DNA of 64,000 nt from Candidatus Pantoea bituminis (lineage in GTDB: Bacteria; Pseudomonadota; Gammaproteobacteria; Enterobacterales; Enterobacteriaceae): positions 3,162,001-3,226,000 of the forward strand of contig NZ_JAGTWO010000004.1 of assembly GCF_018842675.1 (NCBI RefSeq), read 5' to 3'. Under the pieces are notes generated by a model, which saw only the letters and a list, made by a program, of their open reading frames with translations, was not told the DNA's origin and searched no databases. Positions 24,910-32,642 of this stretch are shown piece by piece. Within the stretch, counting starts at the first letter, position 1; each line of letters opens with the position of its first letter. The translations under genes were made by a program, and so were the position numbers.

Positions 24910-24946
24910 AAAAAAAGCCCGCACTGGTTAGGTGCGGGCTTTTTTC
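24910..24946 (-). terminator. thr operon attenuator
   Basis: AGCCCGCAC / GTGCGGGCT stem with a seven-base loop, followed on the minus strand by a run of T. It lies between thrL and thrA. It is the transcriptional attenuator that is relieved when ribosomes stall on the Thr/Ile codons of thrL. Confidence 0.92.
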
Positions 24947-24964
24947 TATTTTATCCTGTATGCG

Positions 24965-25033
24965 TCAGCCCGCACCGTTACCTGTAGTAATGGTGGTGGT
25001 AATAATTGTGGTAATCAGGCTGAAGTTACGCAT
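24965..25033 (-). CDS. thrL: thr operon leader peptide
   Basis: A 22-codon frame begins MRNFSLI, continues with runs of Thr and Ile codons (seven Thr and four Ile in eleven consecutive codons) and ends TTGNGAG before TGA. The ending is identical to the E. coli leader. The 3' part of the gene (GGTGCGGGCTGA) repeats the attenuator stem sequence, so an alternative pairing is possible. Translation of this peptide senses threonyl- and isoleucyl-tRNA supply. Confidence 0.93.
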   Translation of the reverse strand: MRNFSLITTIITTTITTGNGAG

Positions 25034-25078
25034 TTAGATTTATTTTCTGTCTGTCTTTGGTTGTCCGTCTGCCTTCCA

Positions 25079-25107
25079 GAAGTAAAGCAAAGGGCACTTT
25101 AAGTCAA
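25079..25107 (-). promoter_or_regulatory. Promoter of the thrLABC operon
   Basis: On the minus strand TTGACT, a 17-bp spacer and TACTTC lie about 50 bases upstream of thrL. The E. coli thr promoter has a very similar -35 (TTGACT) and -10 (TACTTT). Confidence 0.7.
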
Positions 25108-25239
25108 CGAATTTGTCGATTGTGTAAATTCTCAACGCTGCGCACAGTTTCGTCATCTTCTAAGAATCCAGAGTGGATCTTTTGCACTGGCGAATTCTGC
25201 TACGATCTGCCGCTAAAAAATCATACTTTTCCGGACGAT

Positions 25240-25923
25240 TTATCTATAAGTTTTTTCTATGTCATGCAGCAAACGATGCAGCATCGCACTGTCGCGTTGC
25301 TCCAGCACGCCGATACGTTGATCGATCCAGTCCGCGAGTTTTTCATCATTGCTAACGTCCAGCTGAACCAACAGATGCTGGAATCGCTGATGCAGCGCTT
25401 TCAATTGCTGGGCATCGGCTATTTGAGGCGCCGGTGCCGCAACCTGATTCAGCGCTGACAGTTGATAGCTATACACCATTACCGCCTGCCCTAGATTTAA
25501 GGAGGGATAGTCGTTCGCCATCGGGATTCCGGTCAGCAAGTCGACCAGATCCAGCTCTTCATTCGTCAACCCGTTGTCTTCACGGCCAAACACCAGCGCC
25601 ATGCTTTTCACCCACTGACGTTTTTCCAGCAGCTGCGTTTCAACCTGCGTTGGCGTGGCGTAATGGCGGAATTTAGCACGGCTGCGGGCGGTGGTAGCGA
25701 CTGAAAATTCGATGTCATGTAGCGCATCAGCGAGCGTGTCAAAGGTTTGCAGATTATCGAGTATCTCCCCGGCACCGTGAGCGACACGTCGGGCCGCTGG
25801 ATCTTGCCACGCGTCGCTGGCAACGATTCGTAATTCACTAAATCCCATGGTTTTCATCGCACGTGCGGCAGCGCCAATATTTTCTGCCCGAGCGGGCGAA
25901 ACCAGAATGAAAGGGAAACGCAT
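25240..25923 (-). CDS. yjtD: TrmJ-like SPOUT tRNA/rRNA methyltransferase
   Basis: This is a 227-residue protein of the TrmH/SPOUT family, matching E. coli YjtD (formerly LasT), which lies between thrL and arcA. Motif regions are ILVSPARAENIGAAARAM at the start, LVFGREDNGLTNEEL around 110 and the knot motif PSLNLGQAVMVYSYQL around 140-155. Close relatives 2'-O-methylate RNA, but the exact target of this paralogue is uncertain. It starts at ATG 25923. Confidence 0.88.
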   Translation of the reverse strand: MRFPFILVSPARAENIGAAARAMKTMGFSELRIVASDAWQDPAARRVAHGAGEILDNLQTFDTLADALHDIEFSVATTARSRAKFRHYATPTQVETQLLEKRQWVKSMALVFGREDNGLTNEELDLVDLLTGIPMANDYPSLNLGQAVMVYSYQLSALNQVAAPAPQIADAQQLKALHQRFQHLLVQLDVSNDEKLADWIDQRIGVLEQRDSAMLHRLLHDIEKTYR

Positions 25924-26523
25924 GATTATTCCATCAGTTTATTAACATCGCGCCATATTGTAACACGCACGTTCATGACATCGCGGATCGATAAGAAACA
26001 GGAAAATGAAATGTTAACGATGTTAAAACCTATTAAAAAAAGCCACAGAGCAAGATTTCGCCACCAAGCGCGTTAAAACAGAAAGTAAAATAGAAAATCC
26101 TTTTATTTCAGCTTAGTGAAACATTAATTCCTGCACATTGCACTTTGTGTATCATGCAGTGAAATTGTAGCGAAAATGCTGCTTTTTGTGAGCTAAGCAG
26201 GCAATCTACGAGAAGTTTTTCACAAAAGTGTTAACGTGCTACACTTGCATTTGATATAAGTCAACGAAGCGTTGTTTTTATGCTTATCGGTTGTTGTTGG
26301 TGCTGTTAGGTTGCTGTTAATGCAGTTAGGATATGCGCCATCCCGGGGCATGCAAGATTCATCCTGACTGGCTGAGCTAACACTGTTGTTGACGTTGATA
26401 GAGAGTTTATCAAAACATAATTTCGTACAACGGTTCAGCGCGGCACGCCGCTCTCCGTAAGGAGACCGAATAACCGCTGTACGCCCTGATTTCGATTTGT
26501 TGGCAAATTTTAGGTAGCGAAAT
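25924..26523. promoter_or_regulatory. Long upstream region of arcA (600 bases)
   Basis: No gene is supported in this stretch; the open frames on either strand lack family resemblance. The first half is A/T-rich. A strong FNR-like box lies at 26251. The last 200 bases before arcA are more GC-balanced and could form a long leader. E. coli arcA likewise has several promoters upstream and is activated by FNR. Confidence 0.5.
26251..26264 (+). promoter_or_regulatory. Probable FNR-binding site upstream of arcA
   Basis: TTGATATAAGTCAA matches the FNR consensus TTGATNNNNATCAA at 9 of 10 defined positions. It lies about 260 bases before the arcA start. FNR is known to activate arcA anaerobically in E. 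coli. The link here is by motif and position. Confidence 0.65.
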
Positions 26524-27240
26524 ATGCAGACCCCGCACATTCTTATCGTTGAAGACGAACTGGTCACGCGTAACACCCTCAAAAGTATTTTTGAGGCTGA
26601 AGGTTATGTGGTGTATGAAGCGACCGACGGTGCTGAGATGCATCAGGTTCTGACCGACAATGACGTCAATCTGGTGATCATGGACATCAACCTTCCCGGC
26701 AAAAACGGCTTGCTGTTAGCGCGTGAACTGCGTGAACAAGCCAACGTTGCGCTGATGTTTCTGACCGGTCGTGATAATGAAGTGGATAAAATCCTTGGTC
26801 TGGAAATCGGTGCCGATGATTACATCACCAAACCGTTTAATCCACGTGAGTTAACCATCCGCGCACGCAATCTACTGTCACGCACCATGAATTTGGCGCT
26901 GCCGAGTGAAGAGCGTCGTCAGGTGGAAGATTATAAATTCAATGGCTGGACGCTGGATATTAATAGCCGCTCGCTGATTAACCCGAACGGTGAACAATAT
27001 AAGCTGCCACGCAGTGAGTTCCGCGCCATGCTGCACTTCTGTGAGAACCCGGGTAAAATTCAAACCCGTGCCGATCTCCTGAAGAAAATGACTGGCCGCG
27101 AGCTGAAGCCACACGATCGTACTGTTGATGTGACAATCCGCCGTATTCGTAAGCACTTTGAATCCACGCCGGATACGCCAGAAATCATCGCCACGATTCA
27201 TGGTGAAGGTTATCGTTTCTGCGGCGATCTCGAAGACTAA
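26524..27240 (+). CDS. arcA: Aerobic respiration control response regulator ArcA
   Basis: ArcA is the OmpR-type response regulator that represses respiratory genes under low oxygen when phosphorylated by ArcB. The 238 residues match E. coli in length. The receiver domain has the phospho-acceptor D54 in VIMDINLPG and K in DYITKPFNP. The winged-helix domain (about 135-232) ends in RRIRKHF...[12 protein letters not shown]. It is monocistronic with a strong terminator. It lies directly next to creA; the creBCD genes that separate them in E. coli are absent. Confidence 0.97.
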   Translation: MQTPHILIVEDELVTRNTLKSIFEAEGYVVYEATDGAEMHQVLTDNDVNLVIMDINLPGKNGLLLARELREQANVALMFLTGRDNEVDKILGLEIGADDYITKPFNPRELTIRARNLLSRTMNLALPSEERRQVEDYKFNGWTLDINSRSLINPNGEQYKLPRSEFRAMLHFCENPGKIQTRADLLKKMTGRELKPHDRTVDVTIRRIRKHFESTPDTPEIIATIHGEGYRFCGDLED

Positions 27241-27243
27241 ATG

Positions 27244-27270
27244 AAAAAACGCCCATTCGGGCGTTTTTTC
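27244..27270. terminator. Shared terminator of arcA and creA
   Basis: AAAAAACGCCC / GGGCGTTTTTT with a four-base loop, between the convergent arcA and creA stops. It is symmetric and can work on both strands. Confidence 0.9.
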
Positions 27271-27276
27271 TTTGCC

Positions 27277-27750
27277 TTAATGCCACGGCATAATCGGCAC
27301 CGCGCTCAGCGCGTTCTTTGGTGAACCATCCACCACTTTGTCTGAATAAGTTAAATAGACCAAAGCGTTGCGCTTTTTATCAAAGAAGCGTACAACCTGC
27401 AGCTTCTTGAAAATCAGTGAGGTGCGCTGGCGAAACACGACTTCACCCTGCGCTTTGCCTTGGACAATTTTATCACTGAGTTCAACAGCACCGATTTGCT
27501 GACAAGAAATGGCTGCATCTGATGTATCTTCCGCCAGACCTAATCCGCCCTTAATACCGCCGGTTTTTGCCCGGCTGATATAACAGGTTACATTTTTGAC
27601 GTCTGGGTCATCAAAGGCTTCAACCACGATCTTATGATCGGGTCCGAACATCTTGAAAACCGTGTCTACTGAGCCAATCTCTTCGGCGAGTAAAGGGCTG
27701 GAAAAAGTCACCGTGGCGACTGCGGCGATGAGAAGGCGAGATATTGTCAT
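27277..27750 (-). CDS. creA: CreA family protein, secreted
   Basis: CreA is a conserved periplasmic protein of unknown function. It has 157 residues, as in E. coli. A signal peptide ([16 protein letters not shown]...LLAEE) is followed by the conserved body [41 protein letters not shown] and SAVPIMPW. I chose ATG 27750; the longer frame to 27852 adds 34 residues before the signal peptide. In E. coli it begins creABCD, but here creB, creC and creD do not follow. Confidence 0.92.
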   Translation of the reverse strand: MTISRLLIAAVATVTFSSPLLAEEIGSVDTVFKMFGPDHKIVVEAFDDPDVKNVTCYISRAKTGGIKGGLGLAEDTSDAAISCQQIGAVELSDKIVQGKAQGEVVFRQRTSLIFKKLQVVRFFDKKRNALVYLTYSDKVVDGSPKNALSAVPIMPWH

Positions 27751-27948
27751 GGAGTTACCATTGCAAACGTAATAGATGAGAATGTAATGTACTGGCAATT
27801 GTCCACAAAGACCAAACCATAACGGGTCTAAACCCGCATTGATGTAGCACAATCATCCCAAATGAAACTGCCCACGCCCTTTGAGCAATTAGTGCTATTA
27901 TTCGTCGACTGCGTTTAGCTGCGCCACCAGAAAGTATGAGGATGTTTT

Positions 27949-28827
27949 ATGGACCAAGCCGGTATCATTCGCGATTTGCTTGTCTGGCTGGAGAGCCACC
28001 TGGATCAACCACTTTCACTGGATAATGTTGCCTTGAAAGCGGGTTATTCCAAGTGGCATTTACAACGGATGTTTAAAGACGTCACCGGGCACGCCATTGG
28101 CGCCTATATTCGCGCACGCCGCTTATCTAAGGCGGCGGTCGCCCTGCGCCTTACCAGCCGCCCAATCCTGGATATTGCTTTGCAATATCGCTTCGATTCA
28201 CAGCAGACCTTTACCCGCGCGTTTAAAAAGCAGTTTAATCAAACACCTGCGTGGTATCGCCGTTCATCAGACTGGAATTCATACGGTATTCGTCCGCCGA
28301 TTCGCCTTGTTGACGATAAACAGCCAGAACCGAGTTTCGTCACTTTGCCTGAAACGGTACTGGTAGGGCAAACGCAGAATTACACCTGCACACTGGAACA
28401 AATTTCCAGCTATCGCGACGAAATGCGCATCCATTTTTGGAAGCAGTTCCTGCTGGAAACCGATACGGTGCCGCCGGTACTGTATGGCTTGCATCAGGTG
28501 CGCGCCAGCCACGATAAAGATGATGAGCAGGAAATTCTCTATACCACCGCCGTGCCAGCCGATAATGCCATCAACATGCATTCAGGCCAGAGCGTAATTC
28601 TGGAAGCGGGTGATTACGTCCAGTTCACCTACACCGGACCGCGCGTTGAACTGCAAGAATTTATTCTGCTGCTGTATGGAACCTGCATGCCAACGCTGGG
28701 CCTGACGCGTCGCCAGGGTCAGGATATCGAGCGCTTCTTCACCCACGGTGGTAAAAAGCGCAGCGAGCCGCCAACAGAGATTCGTTGCGAATATCTGATT
28801 CCTATTCGCCCTCAACAGGCGAGCTAA
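27949..28827 (+). CDS. rob: AraC-family transcriptional activator Rob
   Basis: Rob is an abundant activator of the mar/sox/rob regulon. It has 292 residues (E. coli 289). The N-terminal AraC-type DNA-binding domain (about 8-110) shows LDNVALKAGYSKWHLQRMFK and QYRFDSQQTFTRAFKKQF. The C-terminal GyrI-like effector domain follows. It is monocistronic and diverges from creA. Confidence 0.95.
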   Translation: MDQAGIIRDLLVWLESHLDQPLSLDNVALKAGYSKWHLQRMFKDVTGHAIGAYIRARRLSKAAVALRLTSRPILDIALQYRFDSQQTFTRAFKKQFNQTPAWYRRSSDWNSYGIRPPIRLVDDKQPEPSFVTLPETVLVGQTQNYTCTLEQISSYRDEMRIHFWKQFLLETDTVPPVLYGLHQVRASHDKDDEQEILYTTAVPADNAINMHSGQSVILEAGDYVQFTYTGPRVELQEFILLLYGTCMPTLGLTRRQGQDIERFFTHGGKKRSEPPTEIRCEYLIPIRPQQAS

Positions 28828-28831
28828 ACAA

Positions 28832-28860
28832 AAATGCCGTCCTCGAGACGGCATTTTTTA
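28832..28860. terminator. Shared terminator of rob and gpmB
   Basis: AAATGCCGTC / GACGGCATTT stem with a five-base loop, flanked by A-run and T-run, between the convergent rob and gpmB ends. Confidence 0.88.
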
Positions 28861-28872
28861 TCAACGTTGCCC

Positions 28873-29520
28873 TTAGCGCTGCAACTCGTCGAGTGCAGGG
28901 GCATCCAGATGTGAAATATCCCCCGCCGTTTCAACCACCCAACCTTTGGCCAGCCAGGCGCTTTGCTGATGATCAACGCGTGAAATTGAACAGTTACGCA
29001 GACGCAGACGACGTTCGGCATAAGCAGGCAATCCGAGGATGGTGCTCACCAAGACGCCCAACGCCATACCGTGGCTGACAATAAGTGGGCGGCTGCCTGC
29101 AGGCAGATCAAGACAGGTATTCAGCGCATCATGCATACGCTCCGCCATTTCCGTCATTGATTCACCATCCGGGATACGGCCGCCTTCGGTGCCATTAACC
29201 AATCCAGCACGCCATGTTTCCTCTTCTGCCGTCAAACCGTCCAGTGGGCGCTTCTCCAGCACGCCCATGTTCAGCTCACGTAGACGTGGATCCAACGTAA
29301 CGGCACAACCGCAGGCATCGGCAATGATCTCTGCGGTGCGACGCGTGCGGCCTAAGTCGCTGGAAATGATATGCGTGATGCCCCAATCTTTAACGCGCTC
29401 GCCCACTTGATGGGCTTGTTGTTCACCTTTTTCCGTCAGCGGACTGTCGGATTGACCTTGAATGCGTCGCTCCGCATTCCATACCGTTTCACCGTGACGA
29501 ACAAGATAGACCTGTAACAT
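28873..29520 (-). CDS. gpmB: Histidine phosphatase family protein GpmB
   Basis: This 215-residue protein matches E. coli GpmB in length. The phosphohistidine motif is LVRHGET at residues 6-12. A second catalytic His is in VSHGMALG. GpmB is annotated as a phosphoglycerate mutase, but the wider family is mostly phosphatases, so the mutase activity is not certain. The C terminus DISHLDAPALDELQR is identical in E. coli as I recall it. It diverges from yjjX. Confidence 0.94.
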   Translation of the reverse strand: MLQVYLVRHGETVWNAERRIQGQSDSPLTEKGEQQAHQVGERVKDWGITHIISSDLGRTRRTAEIIADACGCAVTLDPRLRELNMGVLEKRPLDGLTAEEETWRAGLVNGTEGGRIPDGESMTEMAERMHDALNTCLDLPAGSRPLIVSHGMALGVLVSTILGLPAYAERRLRLRNCSISRVDHQQSAWLAKGWVVETAGDISHLDAPALDELQR

Positions 29521-29580
29521 GCTTAGTTTCCGTTATACTGCGACCAAAATTGCCTTAATCACTCAAGGGTTCAACCAATT

Positions 29581-30098
29581 ATGTACCATGTTGTCGCAGC
29601 CACCATCAACCCAGCAAAAATTCGCGCGATTGCACAAGCGTTCAACGACGTTTTCGGCGAAGGATCCTGCCATATTGAAGGGGTCGAGGTCGATAGCGGC
29701 GTGGCGGCTCAGCCCTTAACCAATCTGGAAACGCGAACTGGCGCACGTCAGCGCGTGATGAATGCGCGTCAGGTCCGACCAGAAGCGAACTTTTGGGTAG
29801 CGATTGAAGCCGGCATTGAAGACGATTGCGCCTTCGCCTGGATGGTAGTGGAGAACCAAAAGCAGCGGGGGAATCGCGTTCAGCCAGCTTTACCCTGCCG
29901 CCGGTGGTAATGGCAGGTTTACGTGAAGGACGTGAACTGGGCGAAGAGATGGCGCGATTAACTGGCGAAGAGAATATTAAACAAAAAGGTGGCGCAATTG
30001 GGGCTTTTACCCATGGTTTATTGAGCCGTTCAAGCGTTTATCATCAGGCTTTGATACTGGCGCTGTGCCCGTTTACTCACCCTTTGTATCAGCAGTAA
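29581..30098 (+). CDS. yjjX: Inosine/xanthosine triphosphatase, frame broken by one missing base
   Basis: YjjX hydrolyses non-canonical purine nucleoside triphosphates (ITP/XTP) and so helps keep the nucleotide pool clean. The restored length is 172 residues (E. coli 170). Conserved stretches are TINPAKI at the start, [22 protein letters not shown] and [11 protein letters not shown]. The frame breaks after about 96 codons and is restored by one G in the run 29867-29871 ([14 protein letters not shown]). Its 3' end overlaps the convergent trpR by 26 bp. Confidence 0.92.
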
Positions 30099-30408
30099 TC
30101 AGCCGCGCCTCCAGCCAGCGCTTTAGCTCTGGCGGCGCCTCTTTTAAGCTATTTGATCCGCGCGTAATGGTCGCAATGCCCACGCCAAGCTCATTCTTCA
30201 GCTCGCGTTGGCTCATTTCTCCCGTCATCAACTCTTCGATAATGCGCAAGCGCGTGCCAAAGGCTTCGCGTTCATCTGGCGTCATCATCAACTGCATCAG
30301 CGGCAGCGCATGGCCATTAGCGAAAGCTTCTTGCATCAAATCGACAAAGCGCAGCCAATTATTGTCAGCAGAACCGGTGTGGGTTGAAGGGGCAAAAGAT
30401 TGGGTCAT
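30073..30408 (-). CDS. trpR: Trp operon repressor
   Basis: TrpR is the tryptophan-dependent repressor of trp, aroH and its own gene. It has 111 residues (E. coli 108). The helix-turn-helix [20 protein letters not shown] and the tryptophan-pocket region ([14 protein letters not shown]) are clear. It follows slt by 45 bp, and its own operator lies in that gap. It converges with yjjX and overlaps its 3' end. Confidence 0.95.
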   Translation of the reverse strand: MTQSFAPSTHTGSADNNWLRFVDLMQEAFANGHALPLMQLMMTPDEREAFGTRLRIIEELMTGEMSQRELKNELGVGIATITRGSNSLKEAPPELKRWLEARLITADTKGE

Positions 30409-30415
30409 GAAAGGG

Positions 30416-30443
30416 CTTCCGTACTCGCTAAAGAGTACGGAAG
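30416..30443. promoter_or_regulatory. TrpR operator at the trpR promoter
   Basis: GTACTCGCTAAAGAGTAC (30421-30438) matches the trp operator pattern GTACTAGTTAACTAGTAC. It is nested in a longer perfect inverted repeat with 11-bp arms (CTTCCGTACTC / GAGTACGGAAG). It lies 8 bases before the trpR start and 2 bases after the slt 3' spacer begins, fitting autorepression as in E. coli. Confidence 0.85.
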
Positions 30444-30453
30444 CTTAGCACAG

Positions 30454-32373
30454 CTAGTAACGGCGATTCCACTCACCATCCGAAAGGATCTTATCCGGCT
30501 GGCCCATAAAGTGACGATAGTACGCATCATAAGCCAACACGTTCTTCACATAGCCACGCGTTTCTGAGAACGGAATGGTTTCAATAAACGCGACCGCATC
30601 GAGATTTCCTGCGCTGGTTTTCTGCCAACTTCGCACACGGCCGGGGCCAGCATTATAGGCTGCTGAAGCAAAAATGCGGTTCTGCCCAAACTGCTGGAAA
30701 ACATACTCCAGATACTGCGTACCAATCTGAATATTGGTTTGCGGATCCAGCAACTGGCTGTTATTCACGTAACCGGGAATGTTATACATCTTCACGGTAT
30801 GGGTAGCCGTACCCGGCATAATTTGCATCAAACCGCTTGCGCCCACCGGTGAACGAGCTTTAGGGTTCCACGCACTTTCCTGACGAGAGATCGCCATCGC
30901 ATAGCTTTGCGGAATGCCTTTATCGCGGGTGTATTGCTGATAAAGACTTTGCCATGCTAGTGGGAAACGCTCTTTTAAGCTGTCCCACATTTTCGCGGTG
31001 ATGGTGGCTTGTACACTGAGATCCCACCAATCCTGCTCGTTGGCGTAGCGCGCCAGCATCTGTTGCTGCACGTGCGTTCTGCTCGCCACCAGATTCGCCC
31101 ACTCGCTACGCGCCAGGTTATCCAGTCCCCAATACATCAGCTCACGCACGCGCGCCAACTCCGCGCCTTGCAGCGTGGTACTGTCGGGTTTCGGAGCGGC
31201 ATCGACCTGCAACGGATAATCCACGCCTAAACGCTGCGCTGCGACCATCGGATAATAACCACGTTGCTTCATCAGCTTACGTAGGATCTCTTCCGCCTCT
31301 TCTTTGCGGTTTTGTGAAAAGAGCAGGTCAGCTTGCCAATATTGCCACTCATCTTTCTCTTTGGCTTCCACCGGCAGGCGGGCAATCCAGGTGTTCAGGC
31401 TACGACGATTGTTTTCGCTTAAGGCCAGACGCACGCGACGTTCCACCAGCGCCGTTGATTCGCTGTTCATCACTACCGCATCACGCCAGCGCGCCTGCTC
31501 GGAGGTCAGATCGCTGCCCATCATGCGCCACACCACAATCTCTTTCAGCGCCTGTTCGTCGGCCGCTTCCATCTTTTGCGCACGCACTAAGATCGGAATC
31601 ATGCTGCGGGCATTTTCCATGTCCTCACGCGCTACACGCGTAAAGGCGTAGATCGTGGCCTGGCGGGTAAAATCGGTTGGGCCGACTGCGCTGGCAAAGG
31701 TGGTGACCGAAAGCGGATCTTTCTGCAAAGCCAACACGGCATCGGCCATGGTTTGATAATCGGCAGGCAGCATTTTTGCCAGATAACTGACCAGGCTGTC
31801 ATTGCCCGCTTTCATCGCGAGGCGAATACGCTCCAGAATAGTGATTGGCGAAAGCTGACCGGACGATTGCCATGCCGAGAAAAGCGCGTCGCAGTCATTA
31901 GGCAAGGCAGTGCCGCGCAGCCAAATCGCTTTCGCGCCCTCAAAGGCGGCTTGCTGCTGCCCGGTTGCCCATTTGGCGTAATACCAGTTACAGCGCGCCT
32001 GTACCGGTTTGGGTTCAGTCGGGCTGAAGGTCAACACACCTTGCCAGTCTTGACGATGTGCCAGCACATTGACGAAGCGCGTGCTCAGCGATCTTGCGGG
32101 CGGCAAAGTAGGATATTTTTGAATGAAATTCTTTACCGCCAGGCTGGTCTCCTGATCGAGATCCTGCGCCAGCAAACGATATTCCAGATACGGATACAGA
32201 GGGTAATCCTGTAGCGTGGGCAACAGTTGATCCACCGTCGCCATCTGATTGCTGTCCCAGGCTTGCTTAATTTGTTGATAACGTTGCCGTTGTTGATCGA
32301 GCGAGTCAGCCCATACGCTGCTGGCCGTGCTGACCAGACAAATCCCTATCATCCAGTTACGCCACTTCTCCAC
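30454..32373 (-). CDS. slt: Soluble lytic murein transglycosylase Slt70
   Basis: Slt is a periplasmic enzyme that cleaves peptidoglycan to 1,6-anhydromuropeptides. It has 639 residues (E. coli 645). A signal peptide (to SVWADS) is followed by the alpha-helical U/L superhelix. The C-terminal lysozyme-like domain has the catalytic Glu in MAISRQESAWNP. Further motifs are GASGLMQIMPGTA and SAAYNAGPGRV. trpR follows. Upstream the E. coli neighbour ettA is displaced by the 18-kb island. Confidence 0.96.
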   Translation of the reverse strand: MEKWRNWMIGICLVSTASSVWADSLDQQRQRYQQIKQAWDSNQMATVDQLLPTLQDYPLYPYLEYRLLAQDLDQETSLAVKNFIQKYPTLPPARSLSTRFVNVLAHRQDWQGVLTFSPTEPKPVQARCNWYYAKWATGQQQAAFEGAKAIWLRGTALPNDCDALFSAWQSSGQLSPITILERIRLAMKAGNDSLVSYLAKMLPADYQTMADAVLALQKDPLSVTTFASAVGPTDFTRQATIYAFTRVAREDMENARSMIPILVRAQKMEAADEQALKEIVVWRMMGSDLTSEQARWRDAVVMNSESTALVERRVRLALSENNRRSLNTWIARLPVEAKEKDEWQYWQADLLFSQNRKEEAEEILRKLMKQRGYYPMVAAQRLGVDYPLQVDAAPKPDSTTLQGAELARVRELMYWGLDNLARSEWANLVASRTHVQQQMLARYANEQDWWDLSVQATITAKMWDSLKERFPLAWQSLYQQYTRDKGIPQSYAMAISRQESAWNPKARSPVGASGLMQIMPGTATHTVKMYNIPGYVNNSQLLDPQTNIQIGTQYLEYVFQQFGQNRIFASAAYNAGPGRVRSWQKTSAGNLDAVAFIETIPFSETRGYVKNVLAYDAYYRHFMGQPDKILSDGEWNRRY

Positions 32374-32485
32374 GTAAATCTCCTCTGTTTCTGGGCTCCG
32401 GCTACGTGCCAGACTTTCTTCATGCTAACCAGGCCATTGCGCTCTTGCCATGTTCTTCACAAAATTTACTCAACGTGAGCCAAAC

Positions 32486-32522
32486 GCACTGCAATTGCGC
32501 AAACCCTGCGCTGCGGTTGTGC
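32486..32522 (+). promoter_or_regulatory. Candidate pair of NtrC enhancer sites for the urea operon
   Basis: Two sites fit GCACY-N5-RGTGC imperfectly: GCACTGCAATTGCGC (32486-32500) and GCGCTGCGGTTGTGC (32508-32522). Their centres are 22 bp apart, two helical turns, so they would lie on the same DNA face. They lie roughly 90-130 bases before the predicted sigma-54 start site, a usual enhancer distance. Each has two or three mismatches, so this is a prediction only. No gene is seen in 32374-32642. Confidence 0.45.
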
Positions 32523-32586
32523 ATTTTATCATCAGTTAAACTTATGACGGGTGAACTTTAACCCTCAGATCATAGCGTTAAAAATC

Positions 32587-32602
32587 TGGCACAGCCTTTG
32601 CT
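32587..32602 (+). promoter_or_regulatory. Sigma-54 promoter of the urea operon
   Basis: TGGCACAGCCTTTGCT fits the sigma-54 consensus TGGCAC-N5-TTGCW exactly, with GG and GC ten bases apart. It would start transcription near 32613, about 30 bases before the allophanate hydrolase ATG. This implies control by RpoN with an enhancer protein, most likely NtrC under nitrogen limitation. Confidence 0.8.
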
Positions 32603-32642
32603 CTGTTGAATTCCATCTTGTATACCAGTTGGAATTCATCGC

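Noticed and set aside
26220..26582. Minus-strand open frame of 120 codons upstream of arcA
   Set aside because: Its composition is unlike a protein, it overlaps the arcA start, and it has no recognisable ribosome site or family resemblance.
32374..32642. Guanidine (ykkC-type) riboswitch before the urea operon
   Set aside because: I found none of the conserved ykkC core by eye; a sigma-54 promoter explains the region better.
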